DNA of 64,000 bases from Prorocentrum cordatum (lineage: Eukaryota; Sar; Dinophyceae; Prorocentrales; Prorocentraceae), in NCBI GenBank assembly GCA_963575745.1, contig CAUYUJ010020259.1, forward strand, positions 489,088 through 553,087, read 5' to 3'. The position numbers and the translations under genes were made by a program. The notes beneath the pieces were generated by a model. It had not been told where the DNA came from. It worked only from the letters and a program-made list of their open reading frames with translations, and made no database searches. Positions 22,979 to 33,330 of the stretch are shown piece after piece; the stretch's first letter is position 1, and the number at the start of each line of letters is the position of its first letter.

Positions 22979-23125
22979 GAGCGCGTTCCACTACTCGCAA
23001 CAGTAACTGCTCGCAAATGGCCTGGATCTCCCCCCCGGAGGATCTGCGATAAATTTCACCAAAGCGGACATGTGCTTTTCGGACGTTTGCGAGTAGGCAC
23101 TTTGCGAGTAGTGGAACGCGCTCGG
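22979..23125. mobile_element. Family C inverted-repeat element, copy C1
   Basis: The left end GAGCGCGTTCCACTACTCGC plus AA pairs with the right end TTTGCGAGTAGTGGAACGCG plus CTC. Each end has a second, subterminal copy of the same unit (CTGCTCGCAAATGG at left, TTTGCGAGTAGGCAC at right). Interior GGATCTGCGATAAATTTCAC. About 147 bp, no ORF. Confidence 0.85.
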
Positions 23126-23151
23126 TGATGGGAGGCCAGGGGTGACTCGCC

Positions 23152-23459
23152 GAGCGCGTTCCACTACTTTAAAGACGGGCACGTCCCTCTACAGGAGGAG
23201 TATTCAAGAATAGTCGAATATTGTCAGGGGGCGACTTTCTATGGTTCTTTATTTTTTGTCTATGTTTGTGTGTGTGTGGATATTTTTTTGATTTTCTTCC
23301 TGTAGGGGGACATGTCCGACCTAACACTACTTGCAAAGTGACTACTCGCAAACGTCCGAAACAAGCAAACATGTCTTCCACTATATAGTGTATCGTACTG
23401 CTCCGCGGCGGTTCCAGGCCGTTGGCGAATAGTTATTTTGCGCGTAGTCGAACGCGCTC
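23152..23459. mobile_element. Family C element C2, interrupted by family A element A2
   Basis: The left end GAGCGCGTTCCACTACTT (23152-23169) is followed by A2. The element then resumes after a repeated CACTACTT as GCAAAGTGACTACTCGCAAA and ends with CGCGTAGTCGAACGCGCTC. The interruption shows A2 inserted after C2. Confidence 0.85.
23170..23324. mobile_element. Family A element A2 with 8-bp target duplication
   Basis: The left end reads TAAAGACGGGCACGTCCCTC. The right end reads TGTAGGGGGACATGTCCGAC then CTAA. CACTACTT is present at 23162-23169 and again at 23325-23332, directly on both sides. The interior is AT-rich (TTCTTTATTTTTTGTC) and non-coding. Length 155 bp. Confidence 0.9.
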
Positions 23460-23547
23460 GTCCAGTAACGAGAGATGGAGGGTTCTTCAGGGGCAGTGCA
23501 CCCAGACCCCCTCGGGTCTTGACAACCATCACGACGGCAAGCTTTTT

Positions 23548-23662
23548 GCAGGTTTTCGGCCTCTGGGGGCCCTCGCCAAGCCCCAGGACCGTCAAACAAC
23601 TACTCAGGATGAAAAGACGCCCCCGGGGAATGGGATGACACTTCGGGAGGCCCACGTCATGA
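23548..23662 (+). repeat. Family E repeat, copy E2
   Basis: GGTTTTCGGCCTCTGGGGGC, GCCCCAGGACCGTCAA, ACTACTCAGGATGAAAAGAC, GGGGAATGGGATGACAC, TTCGGGAGGCCC. Same order as E1 and E3. Confidence 0.75.
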
Positions 23663-23670
23663 AACCATCA

Positions 23671-23783
23671 TTAAGTCGGGCCTGTCCGTCTACAGGGGGA
23701 AGATTCAAAAATAGTGAAGCATTAGTCTGGGTATTTCTGTTTTTTGTCCAAAATCCCCCTGTATGGGGGACAGGCCCGCCCTA
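23671..23783. mobile_element. Family A element A3 with 8-bp target duplication
   Basis: The left end TTAAGTCGGGCCTGTCCGTC pairs with the right end TATGGGGGACAGGCCCGCCC plus TAG. AACCATCA occurs immediately before (23663-23670) and after (23784-23791). Interior AGATTCAAAAATAGTGAAGC. At 113 bp it is the shortest copy. Confidence 0.9.
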
Positions 23784-23814
23784 GAACCATCATCACGTCG
23801 GGGGTCTGGGCAGG

Positions 23815-23995
23815 GGGGGGGGGGGCGATGCGCTTCGAGGTTCGAGGAATTCAGACGTCTTCGCTCGTTCTCGGCCGTCTCCCAGCCCTGGGCTGCTCTC
23901 CGGCAGCTGCGCCTCGCCGAGAGGCGTCTGGGTGCGCCGGGACCGCCCCGAACGGTTGCCAGAGACCCGAGTTGTGACCCGAAGTCCAGACATCG
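23815..23995 (+). repeat. Family R repeat, copy 1
   Basis: TTCGAGGTTCGAGG, CGGCCGTCTCCCAGCC, GGGCTGCTCTCCGGCAGCTG, CGCCTCGCCGAGAGGCG. The same series occurs at 46250-46412. About 165 bp, non-coding. Confidence 0.7.
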
Positions 23996-24107
23996 AGCAC
24001 CGCTGGGGGGCATCGGCTCTGGGGGGAAAGCATCGGCCCCCAGTCGCCCGTCCTCACGATCGGCGAACACATCCGTATCCGCGCCCTCGCGGTCTGGATG
24101 CTAGGGC

Positions 24108-24245
24108 GCGGTTCCGTGGATACGCTGTCGCACAGATACGTCCCGCGCGGGGCATCCGAAACAGAAGCGTTCCGCATCCGCGGGGCCGCGGTTCAGGGGC
24201 CTGGCCCGCGAGGCCGCGAATACCGACATGTTTTGCCGCCCACGA
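24108..24245 (+). repeat. Family Q repeat, copy 2
   Basis: Matches 20790-20940 in order and orientation (TGGATACGC, CGTCCCGCGCGGGGCATCC, GGCCCGCGAGGCCGCGAATA). No coding signal. Confidence 0.6.
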
Positions 24246-24489
24246 CATCCGTCGCCGATCGGGGCATGACACCCCTCTACCCCTCCCAGGACCGCTCGGT
24301 TCCGATATCGGTGGGCCATCTTGGGCTATACTAGTCTCATCTTGCCTGTCTTGCAAACCGTCTTTGAGGCTGTCTTGGCCGTCTGGGGGCCGATGCACCG
24401 CTGGATGGCAAATTCGAGGGAGGCGATCTCAGAGACACCCGTTCCGTCCAGGGGGGAGTGGTCGGCCCTTCCAAAATTAGCCTGACAAA

Positions 24490-25975
24490 GGACCCAACCA
24501 TCTGCAGCTGCGAGTATCTGGGGCGCATGTGGACACACCCCCTGCGGCCTTCGGTGGAGCTCCCGATGGGGCCACGGACCGTGTGAGGGGTGTGCCGGAA
24601 TGGGTGGCGGGACGCGTGTGGCCACACCATCTGGGGCATTCGGTCCTTATGCGGCCACGAAGCGTGTGGGGTGGTGCCGAAATGGGCGGCGGGGGCGCAT
24701 GTAAACTGTGCCACTGGGGCCTTCGGTGGACGAGCCTTGTGATGGGTGTGCCGACGTTGGGTGGCGGGGACGCATGTAAACTGTGCCACTGGGACCTTCG
24801 GTGGAGCTCCCTATGGGGCCACGAACCGTGTGATGGGTGTGCCGACGTTGGGTGGCGGGGGCGCATGTAAACTGTACCACTGGGGCCTTCGGTGGAGCTC
24901 CCCATGGGGCCACGCGCCGTGTGAGGGGTGCGCCGGAAAGGGTGGCGGGGACGCATGTCAACTGTACCACTGGGGCCTTCGGTGGAGCTCCCTAGGGTTC
25001 CACAAAGCATGTGGGGGCTGTCCCGAAATGGGTGGCGGGGACCTATGTACACTGCCATTGGGGCCTTCGGTGGAGCTCCCTGTGGGGCCACGAATCACGT
25101 GATGGGTGTGCCGACATGGGTGGCGGGGACGCATGTAAACTGTACCACTGGGGCCTTCGGTGGAGCTGCCTATGGGGCCACGAGCCATGTGAGGGGTGTG
25201 CCGAAATATTTTGCGGGGACGCATGTGAACTGTGCCACTGGGACCTTCGGTGGAACTCCCTATGGGGCCACGTACCGTGTGGGGGGTGTGCCGAAATGGG
25301 CGGCGGGGACGCATGTAAACTGTGCCACTGGGGCCTTCGGTGGAGCTGCCTATGGGGCCACGAACCGTGCGAGGGTGTGCCGAAACGGGTTGCGGGGACG
25401 CATGTAAACTGTGCCACTGGGACCTTCGGTGGAGCTCCCTATGGGGCCGCGAACCTTGTGATGGGTGTGCCGACGTTGGGTGGCGGGGACGCATGTAAAC
25501 TGTGCCACTGGGGCCTTCGGTGGAGCTCCCCATGGGGCCACGCGCCGTGTGAGGGGTGCGCCGGAAAGGGTGGCGGGGACGCATGTCAACTGTACCACTG
25601 GGGCCTTCCGCGAAGCTCCCTAATGGGGCCACGAAAAGTGCGAGGGGTGTGCCGCATGTGTGGCGGGGACGCATGCAAACTGTGCCACTGGGGCTTTCGG
25701 TGGAGCTCCCTGTGGGGCCGCAAATCTTGTGATGGGTGTGCCGACATTGGGCGGCGGGGGCGCATGTAAATTGTGCCAGGGGGTCCCTATGGGGCCACGA
25801 GCCGTGTGAGGGGTGTGCCGAAATGGGCGGCGGGGGCGCATGTAAACTGTAGCACTGGGGCCTCGGTGGCGCTGCCTATGGGGCCACGAGTCGCGTGAGG
25901 GGTGTGCCGACATGGGTGGCGGTGACGCATGTAAACTGTACCACTGGGACCTTCGGTGGAGCTCCCTTTGGTACC
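24490..25975 (+). repeat. 90-bp satellite array, about 16 units
   Basis: Unit landmarks are GGTGTGCCGA, GGGTGGCGGGGACGCATGTA, AACTGTGCCACTGGGGCCTT, CGGTGGAGCTCC and TATGGGGCCACGA. GCCTTCGGTGG or ACCTTCGGTGG recurs near 24794, 24885, 24975, 25063 and 25153, so the period is 88-91 bp. Because 90 is divisible by three, one frame stays open and gives a 30-residue unit with CEGC, ACKLCHWGL and WGHEPCEGC. Unit-to-unit changes include tgc/tac at one of the Cys codons and frame-breaking indels, so selection on protein is not evident. A diverged copy lies at 47190-47470. Confidence 0.9.
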
Positions 25976-26004
25976 ACGAAACAATGGTGATGATGGGGAT
26001 GAGG

Positions 26005-26060
26005 AGTGAGGATGGAGGGAGGGGGAGGAGGGGGAGGAGGAGGGATGATGGGGAGGAAGG
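26005..26060 (+). repeat. (GGA)n microsatellite
   Basis: GGGAGGGGGAGGAGGGGGAG run; introduces the GAT/GGA region. Confidence 0.8.
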
Positions 26061-26289
26061 CGGCGGCGGGAGGAGAACGCGGGGCGCTGTCTCTGACTGG
26101 GACAAAACCTCCCAGACAGCAGACGATCATTCTAATACGTCCCAGCGGGCACAAGGTCTGGTGGCGGACGTGTGCAGGACTGCTGCTACCCCCGCCTGTC
26201 TCCCAGGATGCCACCAGAGGTCTCCGTATGGATCCACAGGGATCCAGAGAGGGAGGGGGAGAGGGGAGAGGGTAAGCGGAAGCGGAAGA

Positions 26290-27196
26290 GGATTCTGAAC
26301 ATGTTGATGCGGTTGTTGGTGATGATGCAGATGATGCTGATGATGATGACGATACTGACGATGATGATGCTGCTGGTACTGCGAAGGTTGATGATGGTGC
26401 TGACGATGATGCTGATGATAGGGACGCTGATGCTGATGATGCTGCTGATACTGATGATGAATATGAGGAGGATGAGGTTGTTGATGATGCTGGTGATGAT
26501 GATGCTGATGATGCTGATGTTGAAGCTGCTGCTGATGATCCTGATGATGACGACGATGCTGATGATGCTGATGCTGACGATGCTGACGATGCTGACGATG
26601 GTGCTGCTGATGCTGCTGCTGCTGATGCTGATGCTGCTGCTGATGATGGTAATGATGCTGATACTTGTGATGCTGGTAATGATTCTGCTGATGATGACGA
26701 GGAGGAGGAGGAGGATGAAGAGGAGGCGGAAGAGGAGGAGGCGGAGGAGGAGAAGGAGGAGGAGGAGGAGGAGGGGGAGATGGCCTGTCGAGGGGGTGGA
26801 TGTGATTTGGTCCCGAACACTGTGCAGCTGTACGGGGGCAGGTACACTGATCCCTCTATTGTTGCCAATCGGTGTCTCAGGAGGGGGAGGAGGAATCCGA
26901 GTAGAAAGCGAGCGATGCCGAGGATGAGGAGGCGGAAGGAAGTACTCGGGAGGAGGAGGAGGCGGAGGCGGATGGGGAGGAGGCGAGGAGGAGGATGAGG
27001 AGGAGGAGGAGGTGGAGGAGGAGGAGGATGATGATGAGGAGGAGGTTGAGGTGGAAGAAGAGGGGAAGGAGGATGAGGAGGAGGCGGAGGAGGAAAATGA
27101 TGAGGAGACGGAGGAGGATGCGGAGGATGATGATGATGAGGAGGAGGAGGAGACGGGCGAGGAGGAGGAGGATGACGACACACGAAGTAGTAGGAG

Positions 27197-27232
<36 letters not shown>

Positions 27233-27241
27233 CGATGATGC

Positions 27242-27279
<38 letters not shown>

Positions 27280-27385
27280 GTGCTGATGATGATGATGATG
27301 ATGATGATGATAATGCTGATGATGCTGATGCTGCTGATGCTGCTGATGATGATGAGGAGGAGGAGGAGGAGGACGTCATGCAAAA
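26290..27385 (+). repeat. GATGCT/GATGAT and GGA array, part 1
   Basis: About 26300-26700 is (GATGCT/GATGAT)n, 26700-26780 (GGA)n, 26880-27180 GGA with GATGATGAG, 27195-27350 nearly pure (GAT)n. A non-repeat island of about 95 bp lies at 26785-26880. Asp/Glu, Met and Ile/Ser frames are artefacts. Confidence 0.95.
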
Positions 27386-27700
27386 CCAGTGATGCTACCA
27401 TCAATAATACTAAGTAGTAGTTTTACTGCTGAGAATCATGCGAATACTATTACGGATGCTACTCACAATTCGATTGCTACTACCATTTTGAACACTAACG
27501 TCATAGTCGTAACACATATCAGATTCGCAATAACAATGAGTGTACCCGCGTAACTTAATTTATGCTAGTGGCGCCATCACCACCCATATCACGTTTCACA
27601 GTATTGGTGCTTCGAGCCGTCACAAACAACATTGCGACTACGACTACGCATACCAGTTGAATTACTATTGCTACCGCTCACATTGTACTATTTTGAACAC
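27385..27700. other. Short unique AT-richer spacer inside the GAT/GGA region
   Basis: Sequence such as ACTATTACGGATGCTACTCA, with no gene or repeat recognised. It has TACTA-containing 9-10-mers (GCTACTACC, ATACTATTACG) that look like degenerated trinucleotide repeats. Confidence 0.5.
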
Positions 27701-28818
27701 AGTCAGAGGAAGATGAACCACCTAGTCGGAGGGAGGATGAGGAGGCGGAGGAGGAGGAGGAGGAGCAGGAGGAGGAGGAGGAGGAGGACGGGTGAATGCG
27801 AGGAGGACGGGTGAATGAGAGGAGGACGCACTACACAGGAATCAGTAGGATGGGGGAATATGATGAGGCGGATGAGAAGTAGGATGAGGAGATGGTGGAG
27901 GCGGAGGATGCGTACCATGGAACTAGTTGGAGGGAGGAGGACGAGGAGAAGGAGGAGGAGGAGAACTGATACGGAAGTCCTAGTAGGAGGGGTGGGGGGG
28001 AGGAGGAGAAGGATGAGGCGGCATACGGACATAGTAGGAGGGAGGAGGAAGAGGAGGTGGATGATACCGATAACGGAACTAGTTGGACGGAGGAGGAGGA
28101 GGACGACGATGATGAGAATGTTGATGGTGCTGATGCTGCTGATGATGGTGATGCTGATGCTGATGCTGATGCTCATGCTGATTACGATGATGATGCTGAT
28201 GATGATGCTGATGATGCTGATGATGATGGTGATGCTGATGATGCTGATGCTGCTGATGATGATGCTGATGATTATGATGATGCTGATGATGATGATGCTG
28301 ATGCTGGTGATGATGATGATGAGGAGGAGGAAGCGGAGAACCAGGAGAGAAACGAAGGCGCAACACGTAGTAGGAGGGAGGAGGAAGAGGAGTAGGAGGA
28401 GGGGGAGGAGGAGAAGGACGAGGAGGAGGATGATGCTGCTGATGATGATGATGTTGAGGAGGAGGAGGAGGAGGAGGAGGAGGAGGAGGAGGAGGAGGAG
28501 AAGAAGGAATAATACGAAGAAGACGAAGACCACGCAGACGAGTCAAACGAACACGACGGAAGTAGTAGGAGGGAGTAGGGGAGGAGGAGGGGGAGGAGGG
28601 GGAGGAGGAGGAGCAGGAGGATGAAGACACAGGATCTAGTAGGATGGAGGAAGAGGAGGAGGCGGAGGAGGAACAGGAGGATCAGATGGTGGAGGAGGAG
28701 GAGGCGGAGGAGGAGGAAGAACAAGACAGAAACAGTTGGAGGGGGAAGGAGGAGGAGGAGGTGGAGGAGGAGGAGGAGGATGATGATGATGCTGATGATG
28801 ATGATGATGATGATGCTC

Positions 28819-28866
<48 letters not shown>

Positions 28867-29545
28867 GGAGGAGGAGGAGGAGGAGGAGGAGGAGGAGGAG
28901 GAGGAGGAACACGGGAGTCCTAGGAAGGAGGATGAGGAGGAGGAGGTGGAGGGAGAAAGATAACGAAAATAGTAGGAGGGAGGAGCAGGATGAGGAGGAC
29001 GAAGAGGAGGAGGCGGAGGAGGAGGCGGAACAACAAGGATGTAGAGGAGGGGTAAGATGGATGAGGACGAGGAAAAGGAGGAGGAGGAGGAGAAGGAGGA
29101 GGAGGAGAAGGAGGAGGAGGAGGAGAAGGGGGAGGAGGAATACAGTGAACAGGAAGTAGGAAGAGTGATGATTTTGTGTTTGCTATTGTCGTTGTTGTTG
29201 ATGATGATGATTGCGATGATGGTGATGATGATGCTGCTGATGATGATGATGTTGCTGATGCTGATGCTGATGCTGATGCTGATGCTGATGCTGATGCTGA
29301 TGCTGATGCTGATGTTGATGCTGATGATGCTGATGATGCTGATGATGCTGATGCTGCTGATGATGAGGAGGCGGAATGATACGAAGGATGTAGTCGGATG
29401 GAAGAGGAGGAGGAGGAAGAGGAAGAAGAAGACGAAACAGATGAAGACGAAGGACGTAAGAGCGAGGAGGAGGGGAGGAGGAGGAGGAGGAGGAGGAGGA
29501 GGAGGAGGAGGAGGATCAGGATCAGGATCAGGATCAGGTTCAGGA
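27700..29545 (+). repeat. Higher-order GGA/GAT array punctuated by TAGTAGGAGGGAGGAGG
   Basis: Blocks of (GGA)n and (GATGCT)n alternate. A punctuation motif close to TAGTAGGAGGGAGGAGG, or CTAGTTGGAGGGAGGAGG, recurs near 27722, 27923, 27981, 28034, 28079, 28368, 28562, 28636, 28969 and elsewhere. The array ends with (AGGATC)n at about 29510-29540. Confidence 0.9.
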
Positions 29546-29549
29546 GGAG

Positions 29550-30970
29550 CGCGAGCCCGCGACCCGCCCCGTGGCTGCTCCGCCGGGCGCCGAGGCCCGC
29601 GGCCGGCGCCGCTGGAGGTCCAGCTGCAGGAGAAGGCCGAGCTCGTCTCGCGCCTTCGGCAGAGGCGGGGGCCCCCCGGGATGCCCAGGTGCCCAGTGTG
29701 AAGAGTGCACTCCCCTGCCCCTCTGCCGCTCGTGCCGCCTTGTGAGCATGATGCATATACTTTTCATGTTTTGTGGCGTGCGCGTTGCCCGCCGCCGTTT
29801 TGGCCCTAGTCCTAGGGCCCTGGGACTGCACCCGCAGTTTCACCGCCGCGCGGTCCGAGCTAAAAGAACTGCACTGACACCCAGGTGCCCGGACGGGTGG
29901 TCGTCGTTGTCGTCGTGGCGGCCCCCATCCTGCTGGAGTCCTGCAGCAGCCAGAGGCGGTGATTGGTCAGGGCACCCCGCCCCTCTTCGCCGAGAAGGTG
30001 GGTCACCGAACTCGTGCCTGCAGTTGGGAGCGAACACGTCGCGTGACCGAACTCGTGACTGGAGTCTCAAAACGTCCTGGTTCCGAACCGAACATGTCGG
30101 TCACACTCGGGCAGATTTTCGGGCACAGTTTCGGTCACGACGCATCCCTGATCGAGGCCAGGCTACGTGAGATTTATTCACAGCCACCGCCTGGTGCCTG
30201 GGAGAACCGATCTTTGTGGACCTTGGCAGGCGGTGGGCGTTGATATAGTTGCCCCCCCCTCCTTTCGGGCCCGACGGGTATGGACTCACCCCCTCCCTGT
30301 CCCAAGGTGGGGATGGAGAACGGGCCCAGCCATCTGCTAGCGTTGAACGCGTTTCTTTCTTCCAAGGGCCGTCGGGAGCGACTTTCCCTCCAACCCCACC
30401 TTTGCCTCTACAGTCGACCCGTATGGTAAGGATGGGCAACCTTCCCAAGGGTACCCTTGCATCCTTGCCTCCTCGGCCCATCCTTGGTGACTTTCGCTGG
30501 CCAAGCTCGTTCGAAACACGTTCACGTGGCCTTCCAAGGCCCTTGCATCCTTCCCGCCCATCCTTCTGACACGGGCTGACTGGGCCCCCACCTCTGCACC
30601 CCCCCCGGCCCCACCTTTGCGCCCACCCCTGCCCCGACCTTCCCCTCCAGCCCCACCTCTGCCCCCACCTCTGAAAGAGCGCGTTCTGTGGTCGCTTGGG
30701 GAGGGGGGGGGGGGTTGGAACCGGACCTCCCCCCCCTGGATGGAGGGAGGGGATGGGAGGGGGAGGGTGGGGGTTCGACCCCCCCCCCCCACCCTCCACC
30801 TCTGCGCCCCCCGCCCCCCCGCCGCGCAAGCAGTGCCCGAGGGGTGCCCTCGGGCCGCGGCTCTGCCGCTGCGCTCTGGCGGCCTGCCGAGCGCGGGGGG
30901 GAGGCCACGGGCCTCTACAGGCTGAGGCCGCGGCGCGCGGCTTTCCGCGGAGGGCGCGCTCGACATCACT
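29550..30970. other. Unique then C/G-homopolymer-rich sequence, no gene recognised
   Basis: From 29550 to 29700 the tract is GC-rich and open in several frames; one reads VQLQEKAELVSRLRQ, exon-like but very short. Between 30240 and 30830 there are C8-C10 and G9 runs and CCCCACCTCTG-type short repeats. Confidence 0.35.
30925..30970 (+). repeat. 50-bp repeat flanking element A4, left copy
   Basis: GAGGCCGCGGCGCGCGGCTT, TCCGCGGAGGGCGCGCTCGA, CATCACTT. It recurs at 33048-33097 (GAGGCTGCGGCGCGCGGCTT...) about 45 bp beyond the right end of A4. Confidence 0.7.
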
Positions 30971-31139
30971 TAGCTTAAGTCGGGCGTGTCCCTCTACGCG
31001 AGGAATCTGTAGAAACAGTTAGAACATAGTCTGGGGCATTTTTTTGTCCGACGATTTTTGCATATATTTGTTTATCTATACACATCTTCCACTTCGAATG
31101 TTCTTATAGCGGAAAACCCGGGGTGACCCCCCCCGCCCC

Positions 31140-31855
31140 CTTAGATAAATTCGGCCCTGGGCGCTTCCATTGGGAAGACATTTCGATTTTCGGTTCCGGG
31201 AGCCCCTTCAGGCCATCCCAAGCCGCCAAAGCGGGGCCATGATCGCTTCCCAGACGGTCCCGCGGAGCATCGACACAGCCCAAGACCGCTCAAGAACGCC
31301 CATGCTGGTTTCAGGATGGCCCCCAAGGCCTCCAAGACGCCTCACGAGAGCCCGAAGATGGCCCCCAAGAGGGCCCCAGACGCCCAAATTCACTGATTTT
31401 CCATAGGTTTTCGATCGATTTAGTGTTCTCGTTTTGTCGAGCTTCCGACCGCGCAAGACGGCCCAAGATTCCCCAAAGATCGCCCGAAGACGGCCCACGT
31501 GGGTCTCAAGAGGGCCCCAAGACTGCCCAAGAGGCCCCCAAAACGGCCGAAGAGGGCTCCAAGACAACCCGAGAAGTCCCGCAACACGGCCCAAGAGGGC
31601 CCCAAGAAGGACAACCCGAATTGACATGTTAAGTTTTTCCCCCAAACATGACCCCGCAGACCGCCGAGGGCCCCCCAAAACGCCCCCAGAAGCCCACAAG
31701 AGGCCACCACGAGGGCCCCAAAGCCCCCAAGGCGTCTTGAAAAGGCGCCCCAGGGAAGCCCCAGAAATGCTTCCATGATCTGATCTCGGGGGCCCCCAAG
31801 AGACCCCAATAAGTCTCCCATGGAGGCCTCTGCAAGTCCCTCATTCTACAGGTTG
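31140..31855 (+). repeat. Degenerate CCAAGAGGGCCCCAAGA tract (cargo of A4)
   Basis: Units around GGCCCCAAGA and GCCCAAGAGG with varied spacing; a less repetitive stretch near 31390-31450. The same repeat in reverse orientation (CTTGGGGCCCTCTTGGGC) fills the interior of element A5 at 37190-37860. Confidence 0.8.
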
Positions 31856-32560
31856 CAAATGTCTTGCAGGTTTCAGAGGCCCCACAGGTCCGGCAGGTCC
31901 CACATGTACAACAGGTCCCACAGGGCAGGTCCCCCAGGTCCCACAGGTCCAGTCCCACATGTTCCACCGGTCCCACAGGTCCAACAGGTCCCACAGGTCT
32001 CAGAGGTCCCACAGGCCCGACAGGTGTTCAAGGTCTCGCAGGTTCGTAAGTCCTACAGGTCCCACAGGTCCCACGGGTCTCAGAGGTCTCACAGGTCTCG
32101 CAGATCTCGCAGGTCCTACAGGCCCCACTGGTCCCACAGGCCCCATGGGTCAAATAGGTTTACAGGTCTTGCAGGACCCACAAATGCCACAGGTCTCTCA
32201 AGTCCCACAAGTCGCACAGGTCCCACAAGTGTCGAACGTGTCGCGGGCTCCACAGTCACAACAGGTCCCATGGGTCCCACAGGTCCCGCACGTTCCACAG
32301 GTCCTAAAAGTATCGCAGGTATCGCAGGTACCACAAGTATCGCAAGTCCCACTGATGCCACAAGTCCTACTACAGGTGCCGAAGGTCCCGCAATTCCCAC
32401 AGGTGTCGTACGTCCCATGGGTCCCACAGGTGCCGCAGGTCCGGTAAACCCGCAGGTCCCACAGGTACACCAGGTCCCATGGGTCACGTTTGCTGGTACA
32501 CCAGGTTCAACAGGTACACCAGGCCCCATAGGTACACCAGCTCGAGCCCCAGCCTCATGA
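31855..32560 (+). repeat. 9-bp CAGGTCCCA minisatellite (cargo of A4)
   Basis: About 75 units of CAGGTCCCA with variants, drifting towards the 3' side (CACAAGTATCG, GGTACACCA). The frames read as GPT/GPM, QVP or RSH repeats, so the collagen-like frame is accidental. Confidence 0.95.
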
Positions 32561-32859
32561 AACATGAACCCCAGGAAGCTCTTCGCTCCTGTTGAAGCCG
32601 ATGAGCCCCGATGTCATTCAAACTCCATGAGACGTATGACCATATGACCCTCATGAGCAATACAAGCTTCATGCGCCCAAGAGCCTTCGGGAGACCTTCC
32701 AGACCCGTGGCGCCAGCCACCTCCAAGAGCTCTGGGACCACGCCGCCCCACTCCCCCATTCCCAATTGACGGCGATGGCGGTCGCACCGCACCTCGCTGG
32801 CGCCATGCGACCAAGATTGTAACGGCGAAGCGTCGCGAGCCGGTGAAATCTTGTGTGCG

Positions 32860-32950
32860 TGTGTGTGCATACACACATATATATATACACATGTATGCAC
32901 ATATATATGTACATATATACACATATATGTACATATTTTTATATACACAT
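32860..32950 (+). repeat. CA/TA dinucleotide tract
   Basis: ACACACATATATATATACAC and ACATATATATGTACATATAT runs just inside the right end of A4. Confidence 0.9.
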
Positions 32951-33047
32951 CTGTATGAAATCCTTCAACATCCGCCTGTAGGAGGACATGCCCGACCTAC
33001 CACTTGGTATCGCTCGGGACCATCCTGCATCATCTGGCAAACAACCG

Positions 33048-33330
33048 AGGCTGCGGCGCGCGGCTTCTCGCGAAGTGCGCGCTCGATGTCGCTTGGCATG
33101 GCTCGGACCTGGGCATTCCGTCTCGGCGAGGACCCTCGAGGAGCCTCTTGGATCATCGGGCAGCAAGAAGCACGCACGACGCCGAAAAAGGCTCGGGGAT
33201 CGGACGTCCTCTCGGCGAGGACCGTCGAGGAGCACCCTGGATCAAAAGAGCACGCACGACACCGAAAGAGGCACGGGGAACCGACGCCCGAGCGATGGCA
33301 AGTGTCAGTGAGGGCCGAGGAGGGTGGCGC
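33048..33330 (+). repeat. Right copy of the 50-bp repeat plus a 91-bp tandem duplication
   Basis: GAGGCTGCGGCGCGCGGCTT at 33048 repeats 30925-30970. Then TCTCGGCGAGGACC, TCGAGGAGC and GCACGCACGACGCCGAAA occur twice with about 91-bp spacing (33121 and 33212). Confidence 0.7.

Larger units (their letters stand above)
30975..33000. mobile_element. Family A long element A4 (2.03 kb, carries repeat cargo)
   Basis: The left end TTAAGTCGGGCGTGTCCCTC (30975) and right end GCCTGTAGGAGGACATGCCC plus GACCTAC (to 33000) are family A termini. Adjacent 8-mers are CACTTAGC (left) and CACTTGGT (right), 6 of 8 matching at exactly the register where A2 and A3 show their target duplications. The subterminal left sequence (GAACATAGTCTGGGG) is also family-specific. 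The interior holds the GGCCCCAAGA tract, the CAGGTCCCA minisatellite and a CA/TA tract. No transposase-like frame seen. Alternative: a short element split by later insertions. Confidence 0.65.

Noticed and set aside
24310-24340. Possible second spliced-leader relic (GGCCATCTTGGGCTATA)
   Set aside because: Lacks the CCGTAG start and the CTCAAG end; similarity limited to CCATCTTGGGCT.
24490-25975. CRISPR-like direct repeats
   Set aside because: Units are 90 bp head-to-tail without unique spacers, and the genome is eukaryotic.
26172-29159. Met/Arg-, Asp/Glu- and Ile-rich ORFs over the GAT/GGA region
   Set aside because: Composition is dictated by GAT and GGA trinucleotides; no non-repetitive domain is present.
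31820-32560. Collagen-like GPT/GPM frame
   Set aside because: The 9-bp CAGGTCCCA minisatellite is open in three frames (GPT, QVP, RSH) and the GXX pattern follows from the unit alone. There is no other collagen feature.
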